A stretch of DNA of 64,000 bases from Actinokineospora alba (GCF_004362515.1 NZ_SNXU01000001.1:3100001-3164000); one strand, 5' to 3'; positions 7,952-16,608 are shown, numbered from the stretch's first letter. Notes: a model not told the origin generated them from the sequence alone. Made by a program: numbers and translations.

Positions 7952-8587
7952 GTGACGGGAACGCCGGACGGGGGAGGGCTCGACCCGCGGGTCGAGCGGT
8001 CGCGGGCGGTCATCCTGCCCACGGCGACGGAACATTTCCTGCGCAACGGCTACGTCGGGGCCAACGTGGACGAGATCGCCGCGCGGGCCCGGGTGTCCAA
8101 GCGGACGATCTACAACCTGTTCGGCGGCAAGGAGCAGCTGTTCCGGGAAATCCTGGCCGTCGCGCTGGACACCGCCGAGCGGTTCTCCCGCGACATGTCG
8201 ACCGCCCTCGGCACCACCGACGACGTGGAAGCCGAACTCCGTGACCTCGGGACCAAACTGGCGGGCACCGTGTTGACCGGGCCGATCGTGCGCCTGCGCC
8301 GCCTGCTGATCGGCGAGGCCGAGCGGTTCCCCGAGTTGGCGGGCGACTACTACGAACGAGCCCCCGGCCGGGTGATGGCGACCCTGGCCGAGGGATTGCG
8401 TCGCTGCCATGAACGCGGCACGCTCCGCGTCGGGGACTCGGAGCTGGCCGCGGAGCACTTCGCGTTCCTCGTCGTGGGCGCGTCGCTGGACCGCGCCCTG
8501 TTCGAGGCGGCAACACCACCCGCCGCGGCGGAGGTCGAGAAACGCGCACACGCCGGGATCGACGCGTTCCTCCGCGCCTACCGATAG
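7952..8587 (+). CDS. TetR/AcrR-family transcriptional regulator
   Basis: 211 aa from GTG 7952. The N-terminal 60 residues are a TetR helix-turn-helix (HFLRNGYVGANVDEIAARA, then VSKRTIYNLFGGKEQLF). The C-terminal part resembles the AefR-type TetR ligand-binding domain (LRRLLIGEAERFPELAGDYY). It very likely represses its own gene and the divergent DUF998 gene through the inverted repeats between them. It is followed after 14 bp by a small gene with a strong ribosome binding site, probably co-transcribed. The inducer is unknown. Confidence 0.92.
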   Translation: MTGTPDGGGLDPRVERSRAVILPTATEHFLRNGYVGANVDEIAARARVSKRTIYNLFGGKEQLFREILAVALDTAERFSRDMSTALGTTDDVEAELRDLGTKLAGTVLTGPIVRLRRLLIGEAERFPELAGDYYERAPGRVMATLAEGLRRCHERGTLRVGDSELAAEHFAFLVVGASLDRALFEAATPPAAAEVEKRAHAGIDAFLRAYR

Positions 8588-8601
8588 CCAAGGAGGAAGC
8601 G

Positions 8602-9045
8602 ATGCGGAGCGAGGCCATGGGGCAGTTGGACGCCCTGGTCGGATCATGGCGGACGACGATGCGGAACGCGTGGTTCCTGGAGCCCGCCGACCTGCGGGTG
8701 CCGGGCTCGGCGGCGGGCGAGTGGCTCGGCGACGCGTTCGTGGTCTTCCGCTGGATGATGGAGGGCGACGTCGGAAAGGCCACGAGTGAGATGGTCTTGG
8801 TCCTCGGCCGCAGCGACGCGCATGACGCCTACTCGGCCCTCTACCACGACGAACGAGGTGTCTGCCGGGTCTTCGCCATGACCTTCGACGGCTCGCGGTG
8901 GACCCTGAGTCGCGAGGACCCCGACATGTTCCAGCGGTTCGTCGCCGACGTCGGGCCCGACCGGATCGTGGGCCGCTGGGAGGCGTCCGAGGATCAGGGA
9001 TCGAACTGGCGCAAGGACTTCGACCTCATCTTCGAGCGGGCTTAG
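8602..9045 (+). CDS. Small soluble protein, DUF1579/lipocalin-like
   Basis: 147 aa, ATG preceded by AAGGAGGAAGCG, a very strong ribosome binding site. The pattern LDALVGSWRTTMRN, followed by alternating hydrophobic strands (EWLGDAFVVFRWMMEG, SEMVLVLGRSDAHDAYSALY, RVFAMTFDGSRWTLSRED), fits a DUF1579 or lipocalin-like beta-barrel that binds small molecules. The gene lies 14 bp after the tetR stop and is likely co-expressed with it. No catalytic motif is seen. The ligand is unknown and the family name is a resemblance only. Confidence 0.7.
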   Translation: MRSEAMGQLDALVGSWRTTMRNAWFLEPADLRVPGSAAGEWLGDAFVVFRWMMEGDVGKATSEMVLVLGRSDAHDAYSALYHDERGVCRVFAMTFDGSRWTLSREDPDMFQRFVADVGPDRIVGRWEASEDQGSNWRKDFDLIFERA

Positions 9046-9073
9046 CGGCGCCGGGCACGTCTTCCGGCGGTCC

Positions 9074-9985
9074 TCAGCCGAAGCTGTCGTGGTCGGCCAG
9101 GACTTCGTCGATCACCCTTTGGTTGATGGCGGCGCGTTCGTGGTCGTCGTCCTCGAGGCACCCGTCGAGAATCAGCAGGGCCTTCCACAGCGCCCAGCCC
9201 CGAGCACGTGCCCAGGTGCCCTTGTCCAGGTCGACAACTTCGCGGAACGCCTCTCGGCTCGCACCGGAGAACATCGTCCAGGCGATCACCAGGTCGCAGG
9301 CCGGGTCGCCGACACCACAGGTGCCGAAGTCGATGACTGCCGTCAGCTTTCCCGCTGCGACCAGCAGGTTTCCCACGGCGACGTCGCCGTGGAACCACAC
9401 CGGCGGGCCCGTGATCTCGGCGGCCAGGGCGTCCTCCCAGACGGCGGCGGCCCGAGCTGTGTCGACGTGCCCGGTGAGCGTGTCCAGGAAACGGCGGGTG
9501 TCCTCGTCATAGTGGGCGGGCGAGCAGCCCCGGTACCAGCTGTGTGCCCCGCCGAGCGGGCCATCGGTGGGGTCGCAGCGCTGGAGGGCGAGAAGAAACT
9601 CGGCCACCGAGATCGCGAACCGCGACAGGTCGTCGACGCGCTTCGGATCGGCCGTCTCGCCGGGCACCCAACGGCGCACCGACCACGGGAAGGGATATCC
9701 CTCGCCGGGGACGCCCTCGGCCAGGACGACGGGGATGGTGACCGGCAGGGACGACGCGAGCCGGGGCAGCCAGCGATTCTCTTTCGCCACAGCGGGGACG
9801 TAGCCGGCGGCGGTGGGCAGCCGCACCGTCAGGTCGTCGCCGAGGCGGTAGGTCCGGTTGTCCCAGCCGTCGACTTCGACCGGGGTCACCGCCAGGTCGC
9901 TCCACTGCGGGAACTGGGCGGAGACAAGACGTTTGACGAGACTCGCATCGATTCCGGCGCGGCCGTCCGCGGGAGCTGAACCCAT
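9074..9985 (-). CDS. Aminoglycoside phosphotransferase-family kinase
   Basis: 303 aa. It has the eukaryotic-kinase-like APH fold: a nucleotide-binding N-lobe (DGWDNRTYRLGDDLTVRLP), the catalytic loop WFHGDVAVGNLLV with catalytic Asp, and the metal-binding motif VIDFGTCGVGDPACDL. Such enzymes phosphorylate aminoglycosides, macrolides, choline, homoserine or other small hydroxylated substrates. The sequence is close to the general actinomycete APH (PF01636) group and nothing identifies a drug substrate, so it should not be read as a resistance gene. The methyltransferase gene lies 72 bp upstream on the same strand. Confidence 0.9.
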   Translation of the reverse strand: MGSAPADGRAGIDASLVKRLVSAQFPQWSDLAVTPVEVDGWDNRTYRLGDDLTVRLPTAAGYVPAVAKENRWLPRLASSLPVTIPVVLAEGVPGEGYPFPWSVRRWVPGETADPKRVDDLSRFAISVAEFLLALQRCDPTDGPLGGAHSWYRGCSPAHYDEDTRRFLDTLTGHVDTARAAAVWEDALAAEITGPPVWFHGDVAVGNLLVAAGKLTAVIDFGTCGVGDPACDLVIAWTMFSGASREAFREVVDLDKGTWARARGWALWKALLILDGCLEDDDHERAAINQRVIDEVLADHDSFG

Positions 9986-10057
9986 GCCGCGATCATCGCG
10001 TTCCGCCCTCGCCTACGACAACGAGTTTTCACCGGGGCAAATGCACCGTCGAGGGCT

Positions 10058-10837
10058 TCACAGCTGCCGGACGCGCAGCACACCGGTCAGCATCGGGAGG
10101 GTGAACTCGGCGGAGGTGGTCTCCGGCCTGGTCGCGAGGAAGGCACGGATCCGGGCGAGCGTGGCCTCTCGTTCCGGTTCCGGCATGACCAGCACCCCGG
10201 CGCGCGTCGCGATCGTCGCGATGAGGGAGTCGGCGGTGCGACGCTGCCCGTGCGGGAACTCGGCCTGCTCCGGCGAGCCGAACCGGGCGGCGACGCCACC
10301 GTCGGGAAGGTGCAGGCCCGCTGTCGCGGTGCGCCAGTTGCTGAACGTGTCCCGCGGGCCGATGGCCGCGCTTCCGCTGACCCGCTCGAGTCCGGCGACC
10401 CAGTCGACCCGGTCGTCCATGACGTTCCACAGACCGGCCAGGATGCCGCCAGGCGCCAGGACCCTGGCTATCTCGGGCCCCGCCACGGCCATGTCGAACC
10501 AGTGCAGGGCATTCCCGGCCAGCACGGCGTCGACGGACCCGTCCGGCAGCGGTATCGCCTCGGCATTGCCCGGCAGGGCCCGGACGGCGGGCAGCGCGCG
10601 CCGCAGCTCGGTCAGCATCGCCGGGTCGGGCTCCACCGCGATGACGTCGACGCCCAGCGCGACCAGCGTGCCGGTCAGCTTGCCGGTTCCGGCGCCGAGG
10701 TCGAGCACCCGCGGACCGGGCGCGGCCTCCAGCGCCCACCGCACCGCGTCCGGCGCGTAGTCCGGGCGGTGCTCGGCGTAGGCGACCGCCGCCGCGCCGA
10801 ACGAGGACGCGAGACGTGGCCGCGCGTCCGGTTCCAT
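10058..10837 (-). CDS. Class I SAM-dependent methyltransferase
   Basis: 259 aa. Motif I VLDLGAGTGKLT, the acidic strand-2 residue in VIAVEPDPAML, the adenine-contact GNAEAIPLPDGSVD and motif IV VLAGNALHWFD identify a Methyltransf_11 type Rossmann methyltransferase. The start SFGAAAVAYAEHRPDY is typical of the family. The acceptor cannot be told from sequence. It sits in a leftward run of genes, 40 bp after a membrane-anchored protein gene and 72 bp before the APH-like gene, so the latter pair may be co-transcribed. Confidence 0.92.
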   Translation of the reverse strand: MEPDARPRLASSFGAAAVAYAEHRPDYAPDAVRWALEAAPGPRVLDLGAGTGKLTGTLVALGVDVIAVEPDPAMLTELRRALPAVRALPGNAEAIPLPDGSVDAVLAGNALHWFDMAVAGPEIARVLAPGGILAGLWNVMDDRVDWVAGLERVSGSAAIGPRDTFSNWRTATAGLHLPDGGVAARFGSPEQAEFPHGQRRTADSLIATIATRAGVLVMPEPEREATLARIRAFLATRPETTSAEFTLPMLTGVLRVRQL

Positions 10838-10877
10838 GGGATCGACCCTACTGATCCGCGGCGCACCGCTGACGAGA

Positions 10878-11756
10878 TCAGCGGCCCGGTCCCGGTTTTG
10901 TGCGACAAATCGAAGGCTGCGCCCCGCAGTCGTGGCGTGCGGCTGTTCCGTTGTTGTCGGTGTGCATGTTGTACTCGATCTGGTGGCTGCTCCATGCGGT
11001 GGTGGCGAACGGTTTCGCGCTTGGTGGCGGCACGATGATCTGTGTCCGGCTGCCGCGATACGAGTACTCGATATGGACGCGCCACTGGCAATAGCACTTC
11101 GTCGTGGACGCGCGGATCATCAAGTGTTCGGGCTTTCCCTCTTCGACGTAGCGGATCTTTCCGTTGGCGAGGTACGGCGTCATCGGCTTCGTGGGATCCC
11201 CTGACTCATCCCGGACCAGCGCGGGGATCTCGCCACCGATGAAGGAGTCGAGTTGGAAGTCGAACTGGGCCACGTCGGCGGAGCCCTGCGGATCGGCGAT
11301 GAACGCGGTGCCTGCCAGCGGCGGGCGCCGACTCTCGACTACCGCCGTGACTTTCTCGATGGCGATCTGACCGGCGCGATTGCTGATCAGCGTCACCTTG
11401 TGTCCGGAGGTGCCCATCTGGGCGCCGTCCCGGTCGACGACAGCTTTGTAGGTGAACGTCGACATCGGCTCGGTGACGATGGCGTCCGTGGTCCAGTACG
11501 CCCCGGCGATCAGTGAGGGATAGTCCTCACCGCTCGCGGTGAGCTTCTGCTCGCCGAACAGGTCGCGTGTCCGGTCCACCGCCCAGGGCGCGATCCCCGG
11601 AATCGCCACGGCGAGGATCAGCGGGGTCATCGTCGCGGCCAGCCACTTGGGTCCCCGGCCGAGGTTGCGCCACCAGGACAGTGCCGGACCGGCTTCCGGC
11701 CGCGCGTCCTTGGGGGCAGCCTTGCGCGCGCCGGGCTGTTTCCGCTTGCGGCTCAT
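10878..11756 (-). CDS. Membrane-anchored extracytoplasmic protein, unknown function
   Basis: 292 aa. ATG 11756 is chosen because its ATGA overlaps the stop of the upstream gene. A basic N-terminus (MSRKRKQPGARKAAPKD) is followed by one hydrophobic helix (about 36-58, WLAATMTPLILAVAIPG), so most of the protein should lie outside the membrane. The external part is beta-rich, with a CYCQW motif and another Cys pair near the C-terminus that could form disulfides (HDCGAQPSIC). No family was recognised. It is encoded with the polytopic protein upstream and the two may work together. Confidence 0.7.
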   Translation of the reverse strand: MSRKRKQPGARKAAPKDARPEAGPALSWWRNLGRGPKWLAATMTPLILAVAIPGIAPWAVDRTRDLFGEQKLTASGEDYPSLIAGAYWTTDAIVTEPMSTFTYKAVVDRDGAQMGTSGHKVTLISNRAGQIAIEKVTAVVESRRPPLAGTAFIADPQGSADVAQFDFQLDSFIGGEIPALVRDESGDPTKPMTPYLANGKIRYVEEGKPEHLMIRASTTKCYCQWRVHIEYSYRGSRTQIIVPPPSAKPFATTAWSSHQIEYNMHTDNNGTAARHDCGAQPSICRTKPGPGR

Positions 11757-12802
11757 GACCGAGCGTCCGCCCTCTCGTCTTCCTCGTCGTGGTCCGTGTC
11801 GTCGTGGACGCGTTCGACGGGTGCGCTGAGGGTGCCCGTGCCCAGGAAGATCAGCAGGAGCGGCACCGCCGCGAGTGCCGCGAGGTAGGCCGGACCAACC
11901 CGCAGATACTCCAGTTCGACACTGATCTTGCCGGTCAGCTCGCTGGGATCCCACAGCAGGAGCGCGTTGATGGACAGCACGGCGATCAACCCACCGCACA
12001 GGTACAGCCCGGCGGCCCGCAACACGCGACGCGTGCTCCCCACGCTCAAGGCCATGCCGACGAGCAGCACGAGTGTGCCGACCAGTCCGACCCGGTAGAT
12101 CCCCTGCCACCCGGCCGCGATCGCGGGCATCACCTCCGCGGCCTTCAGCTCGAACCAGGGCAGGGCGAGGGACAGCAGGATCAACGGCCCGGCCACGGCC
12201 AGCGAGGTCCACCGGACAAACGCCAGTCGCCGCGGCGGTATCACCGTGTCCTCGATGGGGATCAGTGCGACTCGCTCAGACGGGACCACCACCGCGATCG
12301 CCAAGCCGAGGCCGACCAGCAGCAGCCCCGCGGCGTAGAGAATCAGTCCCCCCAACGGTGACACCGGCAGGTCCGCGGCCGTCCCGAGCAGCGAGCGCTG
12401 TCGGTCCCAATCCGCGAGCAGGTGGTCGGGAAGCGCCGCACGCAGTCCATCGGTGTTCGGGCGCAACGCAACGAACAGTGCCACTATCGCGGGCGCCGGG
12501 GTCAGCATCGTCGCGGCGACCCGGACCAGCATGGTGGGTCGCCGTCCGATCGCGAACCCCATCGCCGCCGCCACGGCCGTGGCGACCAGCAGCAACGCGA
12601 AGTTCGGTCCCTGGCCCGGGATACTCGTCACCGACAACGTCTCTGTTGTCGCGCCATACGGGAAGGTCACGATCACCCATGGCAGCGTGAGCGCTACGAC
12701 GGCCAACCCGAAACCGATGCCGGACAGCACCAGCCCGCCAATCCAGGTCATCGTCACCCCTGGCGGCGCGGTGCGGTCCGGCTCGGTCATCGGTCGAGAC
12801 AC
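11753..12802 (-). CDS. Polytopic membrane protein, unknown function
   Basis: 349 aa from GTG 12802, chosen because GGGGGA lies just upstream; ATG 12790 would shorten it by 4 residues. About eight hydrophobic segments are visible, for example GGLVLSGIGFGLAVVALTLP, LLLVATAVAAAMGFAIG, LILYAAGLLLVGLGLAIAVV and AALAAVPLLLIFLGTG. The C-terminus is very acidic (DDTDHDEEDERADARS) and lies in the cytoplasm or at its face. No transport signature was recognised. Coupled by overlap to the following membrane-anchored gene. Confidence 0.72.
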   Translation of the reverse strand: MSRPMTEPDRTAPPGVTMTWIGGLVLSGIGFGLAVVALTLPWVIVTFPYGATTETLSVTSIPGQGPNFALLLVATAVAAAMGFAIGRRPTMLVRVAATMLTPAPAIVALFVALRPNTDGLRAALPDHLLADWDRQRSLLGTAADLPVSPLGGLILYAAGLLLVGLGLAIAVVVPSERVALIPIEDTVIPPRRLAFVRWTSLAVAGPLILLSLALPWFELKAAEVMPAIAAGWQGIYRVGLVGTLVLLVGMALSVGSTRRVLRAAGLYLCGGLIAVLSINALLLWDPSELTGKISVELEYLRVGPAYLAALAAVPLLLIFLGTGTLSAPVERVHDDTDHDEEDERADARS

Positions 12803-12900
12803 TGAATCCCCCAAGAGGCGCACGCCGGAAACATCACTGGCCGGAGCCAGGGCGGCCAATGGTAGTGGCTCGGCGTACTTGGCGGCGAAGATTCGTCGGC

Positions 12901-13872
12901 TCAGAGGGTGAGGACGACCTTGCCGCGGGCGTGGCCTTCCTCGAGGTGGCGAATGGCTTTGGCGGCCTCTGCCAGCGGAAATGTGCGCTCGATGACCGGG
13001 GTCAGCTCGCCCGCCTCGATATGGGCCGCCAGCACTTCGAGGTCGGCGCTGGTCTCCTTGGAGATGAAGCCGCGCAGGCGTTGTGCGACGAACGGTGACA
13101 GCAGGGCCGCGCGCAGGGAGCGGCCGATGCCGCCGGTCCACTTCCCGCCCGCTTCGCCGCCGATGATGACCAGTGTCCCTTTGGGAGTGAGGACGGGCCG
13201 CAGGCGCGACAGCGGGTGGTTGCCCGCGATGTCGAGGATGATGTCGTAGCGGCGGGGGCTTTCGGCGAAGTCCTCGCGGGTGTAGTCGATGACGTGGTCG
13301 GCGCCGATCGAGCGGACCAGGTCGGCCTTGGTGGTGCTGCAGACACCGGTGACCTCGGCGCCGAAGGCTTTGGCCAGTTGCACGGCGAAGGTGCCCACCC
13401 CGCCCGCCGCGCCGATCACCAGAACGTGTTGTCCCGCCTTGACTTCACCCGCGTCGCGCAGGGCCTGCAGTGCGGTCCAGCCGGAGATGGGGACGGCGGC
13501 CGCCTGGTCGAAGGTGAGGCTCGCGGGCTTGAGCGCGAGTCGGTCCTCGCGGGCGGTCGCGTACTCGGCGAAGGAGCCCTCGCAGGCGCCGAAGACCTCG
13601 TCGCCGGGCTTGAACCGGGTGACGTTCCCGCCGACCGCCTCGACCCGCCCGGCGACGTCACGCCCACGGGTCGGCACCTTCGGCCTGCGTAAGCCGAAGC
13701 CGAGAATCCTTAGCAGATAAGGCATCCCGGTCATCAGGTGCCACACGCCCGGATCGACACCGGCGGCGCGGACGGCGATGAGCACCTCGTTGTCGCCCAT
13801 CACCGGCCGGTCGATCTCCCGCAGTGCCAACACATCCGCGGAGCCGTAGGTGTCCTGAACGATCGCCTTCAT
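12901..13872 (-). CDS. NAD(P)-dependent MDR oxidoreductase (quinone reductase-like)
   Basis: 323 aa of the medium-chain dehydrogenase/reductase superfamily. The GroES-like N-domain (about 1-120) has GRDVAGRVEAVGGNVT, and the Rossmann domain has VLVIGAAGGVGTFAVQLAKA. The structural and catalytic zinc cysteines of true alcohol dehydrogenases are missing, which fits the quinone oxidoreductase/enoyl reductase branch. Its start overlaps the stop of the XRE regulator gene by 4 nt (ATGA), making it the last gene of a three-gene unit with that regulator and a membrane protein. Substrate unknown; a redox or xenobiotic role is plausible. Confidence 0.9.
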   Translation of the reverse strand: MKAIVQDTYGSADVLALREIDRPVMGDNEVLIAVRAAGVDPGVWHLMTGMPYLLRILGFGLRRPKVPTRGRDVAGRVEAVGGNVTRFKPGDEVFGACEGSFAEYATAREDRLALKPASLTFDQAAAVPISGWTALQALRDAGEVKAGQHVLVIGAAGGVGTFAVQLAKAFGAEVTGVCSTTKADLVRSIGADHVIDYTREDFAESPRRYDIILDIAGNHPLSRLRPVLTPKGTLVIIGGEAGGKWTGGIGRSLRAALLSPFVAQRLRGFISKETSADLEVLAAHIEAGELTPVIERTFPLAEAAKAIRHLEEGHARGKVVLTL

Positions 13873-14096
13873 GGCATTTCTCCTTCTGGGTACTGGAACA
13901 CATCGTCGAGCGGGACGCCGAACACCTTGGCGATCTGGAAAGCCATCTCCAGCGACGGCGAGTAGCGGCCCTGTTCGATGGCGATGACGGTCTGGCGGGT
14001 GACGCCGATGCGCTTGGCCAGCTCGGCCTGCGTCATCTCCCCATGCGCGAAACGCAGGGCGCGGATGGTGTTGGTGACCTTGGTCGACTTCACCAT
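13869..14096 (-). CDS. Short XRE-family transcriptional regulator
   Basis: 75 aa, essentially a single Cro/CI-type helix-turn-helix (MTQAELAKRIGVTRQTV, IEQGRYSPSLEMAFQIAKV) with the C-terminal PLDDVF motif found in the YozG-like group. These short regulators are commonly coupled to a small membrane protein gene, as here: it overlaps the upstream membrane gene by 7 nt and the downstream oxidoreductase by 4 nt. It probably autoregulates the operon through the triple repeat at 14532-14594. The start ATG 14096 matches the family length. Confidence 0.92.
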   Translation of the reverse strand: MVKSTKVTNTIRALRFAHGEMTQAELAKRIGVTRQTVIAIEQGRYSPSLEMAFQIAKVFGVPLDDVFQYPEGEMP

Positions 14097-14518
14097 GTCT
14101 GGAAACCCCGGCGGTAGGCGGCGAGTTTGGCCATGGACCCGAGGGCCGCGGACAGCGCGAACCCGAGGTAGATCACGTTGGCGATCCAGAAGTGGTTCCA
14201 CTCGGCCATCGACATGACCAGCGCGGCCACCGCGCCGATGACGACGAAGGACATCCCGATGTAGTCGCCGAACCGGGCGATCTCCCGGTCGCGCTGATCC
14301 TTCTGGTCCGCACCCTCGTCGGAGGCGATCGAGACCACGATGTTCAGCACGATCGCCACCACGATCGCGCCGCCGATGGTCCACAGCATCGTCGACACAT
14401 AGGGCGCGTCGGCGAGCGCGACGTCGCCCGCCCCTCCGAGAACGGTGATCAGGTAGACCGCGTACGCGGCGACCGTGACCACCAGCATGATCCACGCGCG
14501 TTTCTCTTCGAACGCCAC
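14090..14518 (-). CDS. Four-TM small membrane protein paired with XRE regulator
   Basis: 142 aa from GTG 14518, chosen because GGGAG precedes it at good spacing and upstream codons overlap the operator repeats. Four hydrophobic helices are seen (IMLVVTVAAYAVYLITVLGG, MLWTIGGAIVVAIVLNIVVS, MSFVVIGAVAALVMSMAEW, NVIYLGFALSAALGSM), separated by the charged loop DEGADQKDQRDREIARFGD. First gene of the operon with the XRE regulator and oxidoreductase. The pairing resembles regulator/membrane modules of Gram-positive bacteria; the membrane protein's task is unknown. Confidence 0.82.
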   Translation of the reverse strand: MAFEEKRAWIMLVVTVAAYAVYLITVLGGAGDVALADAPYVSTMLWTIGGAIVVAIVLNIVVSIASDEGADQKDQRDREIARFGDYIGMSFVVIGAVAALVMSMAEWNHFWIANVIYLGFALSAALGSMAKLAAYRRGFQTW

Positions 14519-14531
14519 AGCAGCTCCCGAT

Positions 14532-14594
14532 GTAAAGCAAAGTTGACATGGGTGAACGTAAAGCAGAACTGACTCCATGTCAAACTTTCTTTAC
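14532..14594. promoter_or_regulatory. Triple operator and promoter of the XRE operon
   Basis: Three copies of GTAAAG-N7-TGAC(TC)CATG: direct at 14532-14551 and 14558-14579, inverted at 14575-14594. Copies 1 and 3 match at 17 of 20 positions. On the minus strand a TTGACA -35 (14578-14583) and TACGTT -10 (14555-14560) with 17-bp spacing fall exactly within copies 3 and 2, and copy 1 lies in the 5' leader. Bound repressor would block RNA polymerase, so autoregulation by the XRE protein is likely. Confidence 0.72.
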
Positions 14595-14686
14595 CTCGCT
14601 GGGTCCGCTCGACCCTGTCCCGGTGGCCCGCGCCGGACGTATGCTCCGGCGGTCGGGGCCCATCGTCGGGATGCCCGGGAGCTGCC

Positions 14687-15067
14687 ATGAGACGTCTCGC
14701 GTTCGTTCTTTCGACCATCGCGCTGCTGGTCGGAGCCGCGCCGCAGGCCCTGGCCGACGCGCCTGCCCGGGTGCGGGTGCTGACCTGTTCGGACGGCACG
14801 ACGTTCACCGGCGAACAGGTCCGGTTCGGCGGCGGCGCGCCTCCCCGGACCTGGCGCAACGTCGTCACCGGCGAGGACCCGGTCGCGTTCGTCTTCTTCG
14901 CCTCGTCCGTCACCGCGCCCGACGGCACCGTGGTCGAGAACGTGACCTGGGACCACAGTCAGGGGGTCGACCGCAACCGTGACCTGGTGACGTGCGGCTT
15001 CGTCATCCCCGAGGGCCCGTTCATCGGCCACGCGGCCGATTTCGTCGGCTACTTCATCGGTGCGTGA
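14687..15067 (+). CDS. Small secreted protein, unknown function
   Basis: 126 aa with a clear Sec signal peptide (MRRLAFVLSTIALLVGAAPQALA, cleavage after ALADA near residue 25). The mature part of about 100 residues has two cysteines (VLTCSDGTTFTGEQ and VTCGFVIPEG) that could form one disulfide. The motif LTCSDGTTFTGEQVRFGG recurs in small exported actinomycete proteins that I cannot assign. It is divergent from the XRE operon and convergent with the Excalibur-domain gene. Confidence 0.72.
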   Translation: MRRLAFVLSTIALLVGAAPQALADAPARVRVLTCSDGTTFTGEQVRFGGGAPPRTWRNVVTGEDPVAFVFFASSVTAPDGTVVENVTWDHSQGVDRNRDLVTCGFVIPEGPFIGHAADFVGYFIGA

Positions 15068-15070
15068 GCG

Positions 15071-16045
15071 TCACTCGCAGGCGATTCCATCGCTGTCGCG
15101 GTCGAGGTCGTAGATGTCGCTGCCGATGACCCGAACCGGTCCGCGCACATACGCCGGGCCGTTGCCGCTGCCACCCGCGCAGTCGACGTCGGAGGCGATG
15201 GGGACGCAGCCGGAGTAGTTCTCGTCGCAGTTGCTCGCCGCGGTCGTGGGCGCCGGCTTGGGCGGTGCGGGCGCGGCGGTCGTGGTGCGCCGGGTCGTGG
15301 TGACCGGTGCCTTCGTCGGAGCGGGAGCCGGGGGCGGCGGCGGGGCGGCTTCGGTGGTGACCGGGGGAGCGGCGACCTCCGTCGTGGTCGTCGGTGGCGG
15401 TGTGGTGGTGGTCGTTGTCGTTGTGGTGCTTGAGGTTGTGGTCGTGGTGAGCACCGTGTCGCTCGCCGTGGGGGCGTCCTCGCCGCTGCCCGCGATGACG
15501 GCGATGAGGGTGATGACGCCGACGACACCCGCGACGACGAAGCCCGCTCCATGATTCGACTTGGCCTTGCCGGGCAGCGGAGCGCGCATCGGCGGGACGG
15601 CGTGCGACGCCGGATCCAGCGGGCGCATCGGCCCGGCCGGGACCGGCGGCAGGGTGCGCGTCATCGGCGCCATGGGGACGCCGTCGGTGTGGCGCGGGAG
15701 GTAGAGCTCCAGTTCGATGCCGCGCTTGCCCAAGTGGACCAGGGCCTCGCAGCCGGGGCGGGCGCCGCGCGCGGACACGGACCGCAGGAACGGCGCGTAC
15801 CGCTGCGACATCGCGTAGGTCAGCTCGCCGACGCGCGAGCCGTCCAGCCGCACCTCGATCGCCTGGTGGCCTTGGTACTTCCCGGATCCGATGGTGCACC
15901 AGGCCAGTTCGACGGCGACCCGCCGCGGCACATCGCCGTGCACCGGGTAACGCGCCAGGATGTGCTGGTGGTGTTCCTCGCGCGTGACGGTCACGGGTAC
16001 GGCGGGGGCGAACATGTGCAGGCCTGCCGACGAGTTCTCGATCAA
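15071..16045 (-). CDS. Thr/Pro-rich membrane protein with C-terminal Excalibur domain
   Basis: 324 aa. An N-terminal soluble domain of about 130 residues (VELAWCTIGSGKYQGHQAIEV, LTYAMSQRYAPFL) is followed by one TM helix (about 168-188, GAGFVVAGVVGVITLIAVIA). Next comes a low-complexity Thr then Pro/Ala/Thr linker of about 85 residues. The C-terminal Excalibur calcium-binding domain has paired cysteines (NCDENYSGCVPI) and the loop DLDRDSDGIACE, in which Asp residues bind Ca2+. The domain order suggests a cytoplasmic N-domain and a cell-wall-spanning stalk displaying the Excalibur domain. Role unknown. Confidence 0.82.
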   Translation of the reverse strand: MIENSSAGLHMFAPAVPVTVTREEHHQHILARYPVHGDVPRRVAVELAWCTIGSGKYQGHQAIEVRLDGSRVGELTYAMSQRYAPFLRSVSARGARPGCEALVHLGKRGIELELYLPRHTDGVPMAPMTRTLPPVPAGPMRPLDPASHAVPPMRAPLPGKAKSNHGAGFVVAGVVGVITLIAVIAGSGEDAPTASDTVLTTTTTSSTTTTTTTTTPPPTTTTEVAAPPVTTEAAPPPPPAPAPTKAPVTTTRRTTTAAPAPPKPAPTTAASNCDENYSGCVPIASDVDCAGGSGNGPAYVRGPVRVIGSDIYDLDRDSDGIACE

Positions 16046-16245
16046 AGCGGTCGCCTCTTCGGGCCGAAGGTGCGCGCGGACTGGCCGCGCCTCGTGGTTG
16101 TGCGCTGGGCCCCCGACTTGCCCCGCTTCGCGGCCAGGGCAACGACTTCGTGCCCGGCCGACGGTTGTTCATCGGTCAACAAAACGATTCGTTACGGTCG
16201 GTCCGTGAATGGACACTGACCGATGCGCGACACAAGGGAGCCGGG

Positions 16246-16560
16246 ATGCGGATTGTGGTCACCACGACAGGAACGGCTGAGGACGCCGAGCGGCTGGCCG
16301 ACGGCTTGGTCGGAGAGCGGCTCGCGGCGTGTGTGCAGATCGTCGGGCCGGTGCGCAGCGTGTACCGCTGGGACGGTGCGATCCAGCACGACCAGGAATG
16401 GCAGTGCTGGATCAAGACCGCCGCCGACCGCGTCGACGCGCTCACCGAGTGGATCAAGGCGCACCACCCGTACGACGTCCCCGAAGTGGTCACCCTGCCG
16501 GTACTCGGCGGCAACGCCGATTACCTGTCCTGGGTGACTGCTGAGACCCGTCCGGGATGA
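16246..16560 (+). CDS. cutA: Divalent-cation tolerance protein CutA
   Basis: 104 aa from ATG 16246, with GGGAG upstream. Typical CutA1 length and motifs: MRIVVTTTGTAEDAERLADG, LVGERLAACVQIVGPVRSVY, WDGAIQHDQEWQCWIKT and HHPYDVPEVVTLPV. CutA1 forms very stable cytoplasmic trimers with a PII-like fold and was named for copper tolerance in E. coli, though its general role is not settled. It stands alone, convergent with the lytic transglycosylase gene. Confidence 0.93.
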   Translation: MRIVVTTTGTAEDAERLADGLVGERLAACVQIVGPVRSVYRWDGAIQHDQEWQCWIKTAADRVDALTEWIKAHHPYDVPEVVTLPVLGGNADYLSWVTAETRPG

Positions 16561-16564
16561 CGAA

Positions 16565-16594
16565 ACGGCCGGCTCCATGGTGGAGGCCGGCCGT
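16565..16594. terminator. Bidirectional hairpin between cutA and the transglycosylase gene
   Basis: ACGGCCGGC / GCCGGCCGT 9-bp stem with an inner TCCA-TGG-TGGA stem, located just after the cutA stop and before the stop of the convergent gene. Confidence 0.65.
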
Positions 16595-16608
16595 CTCGGT
16601 GGGCTGCG

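Noticed and set aside
9074..9985. Antibiotic-resistance gene call for the APH-family protein
   Set aside because: Only general kinase motifs are visible; nothing supports a drug substrate.
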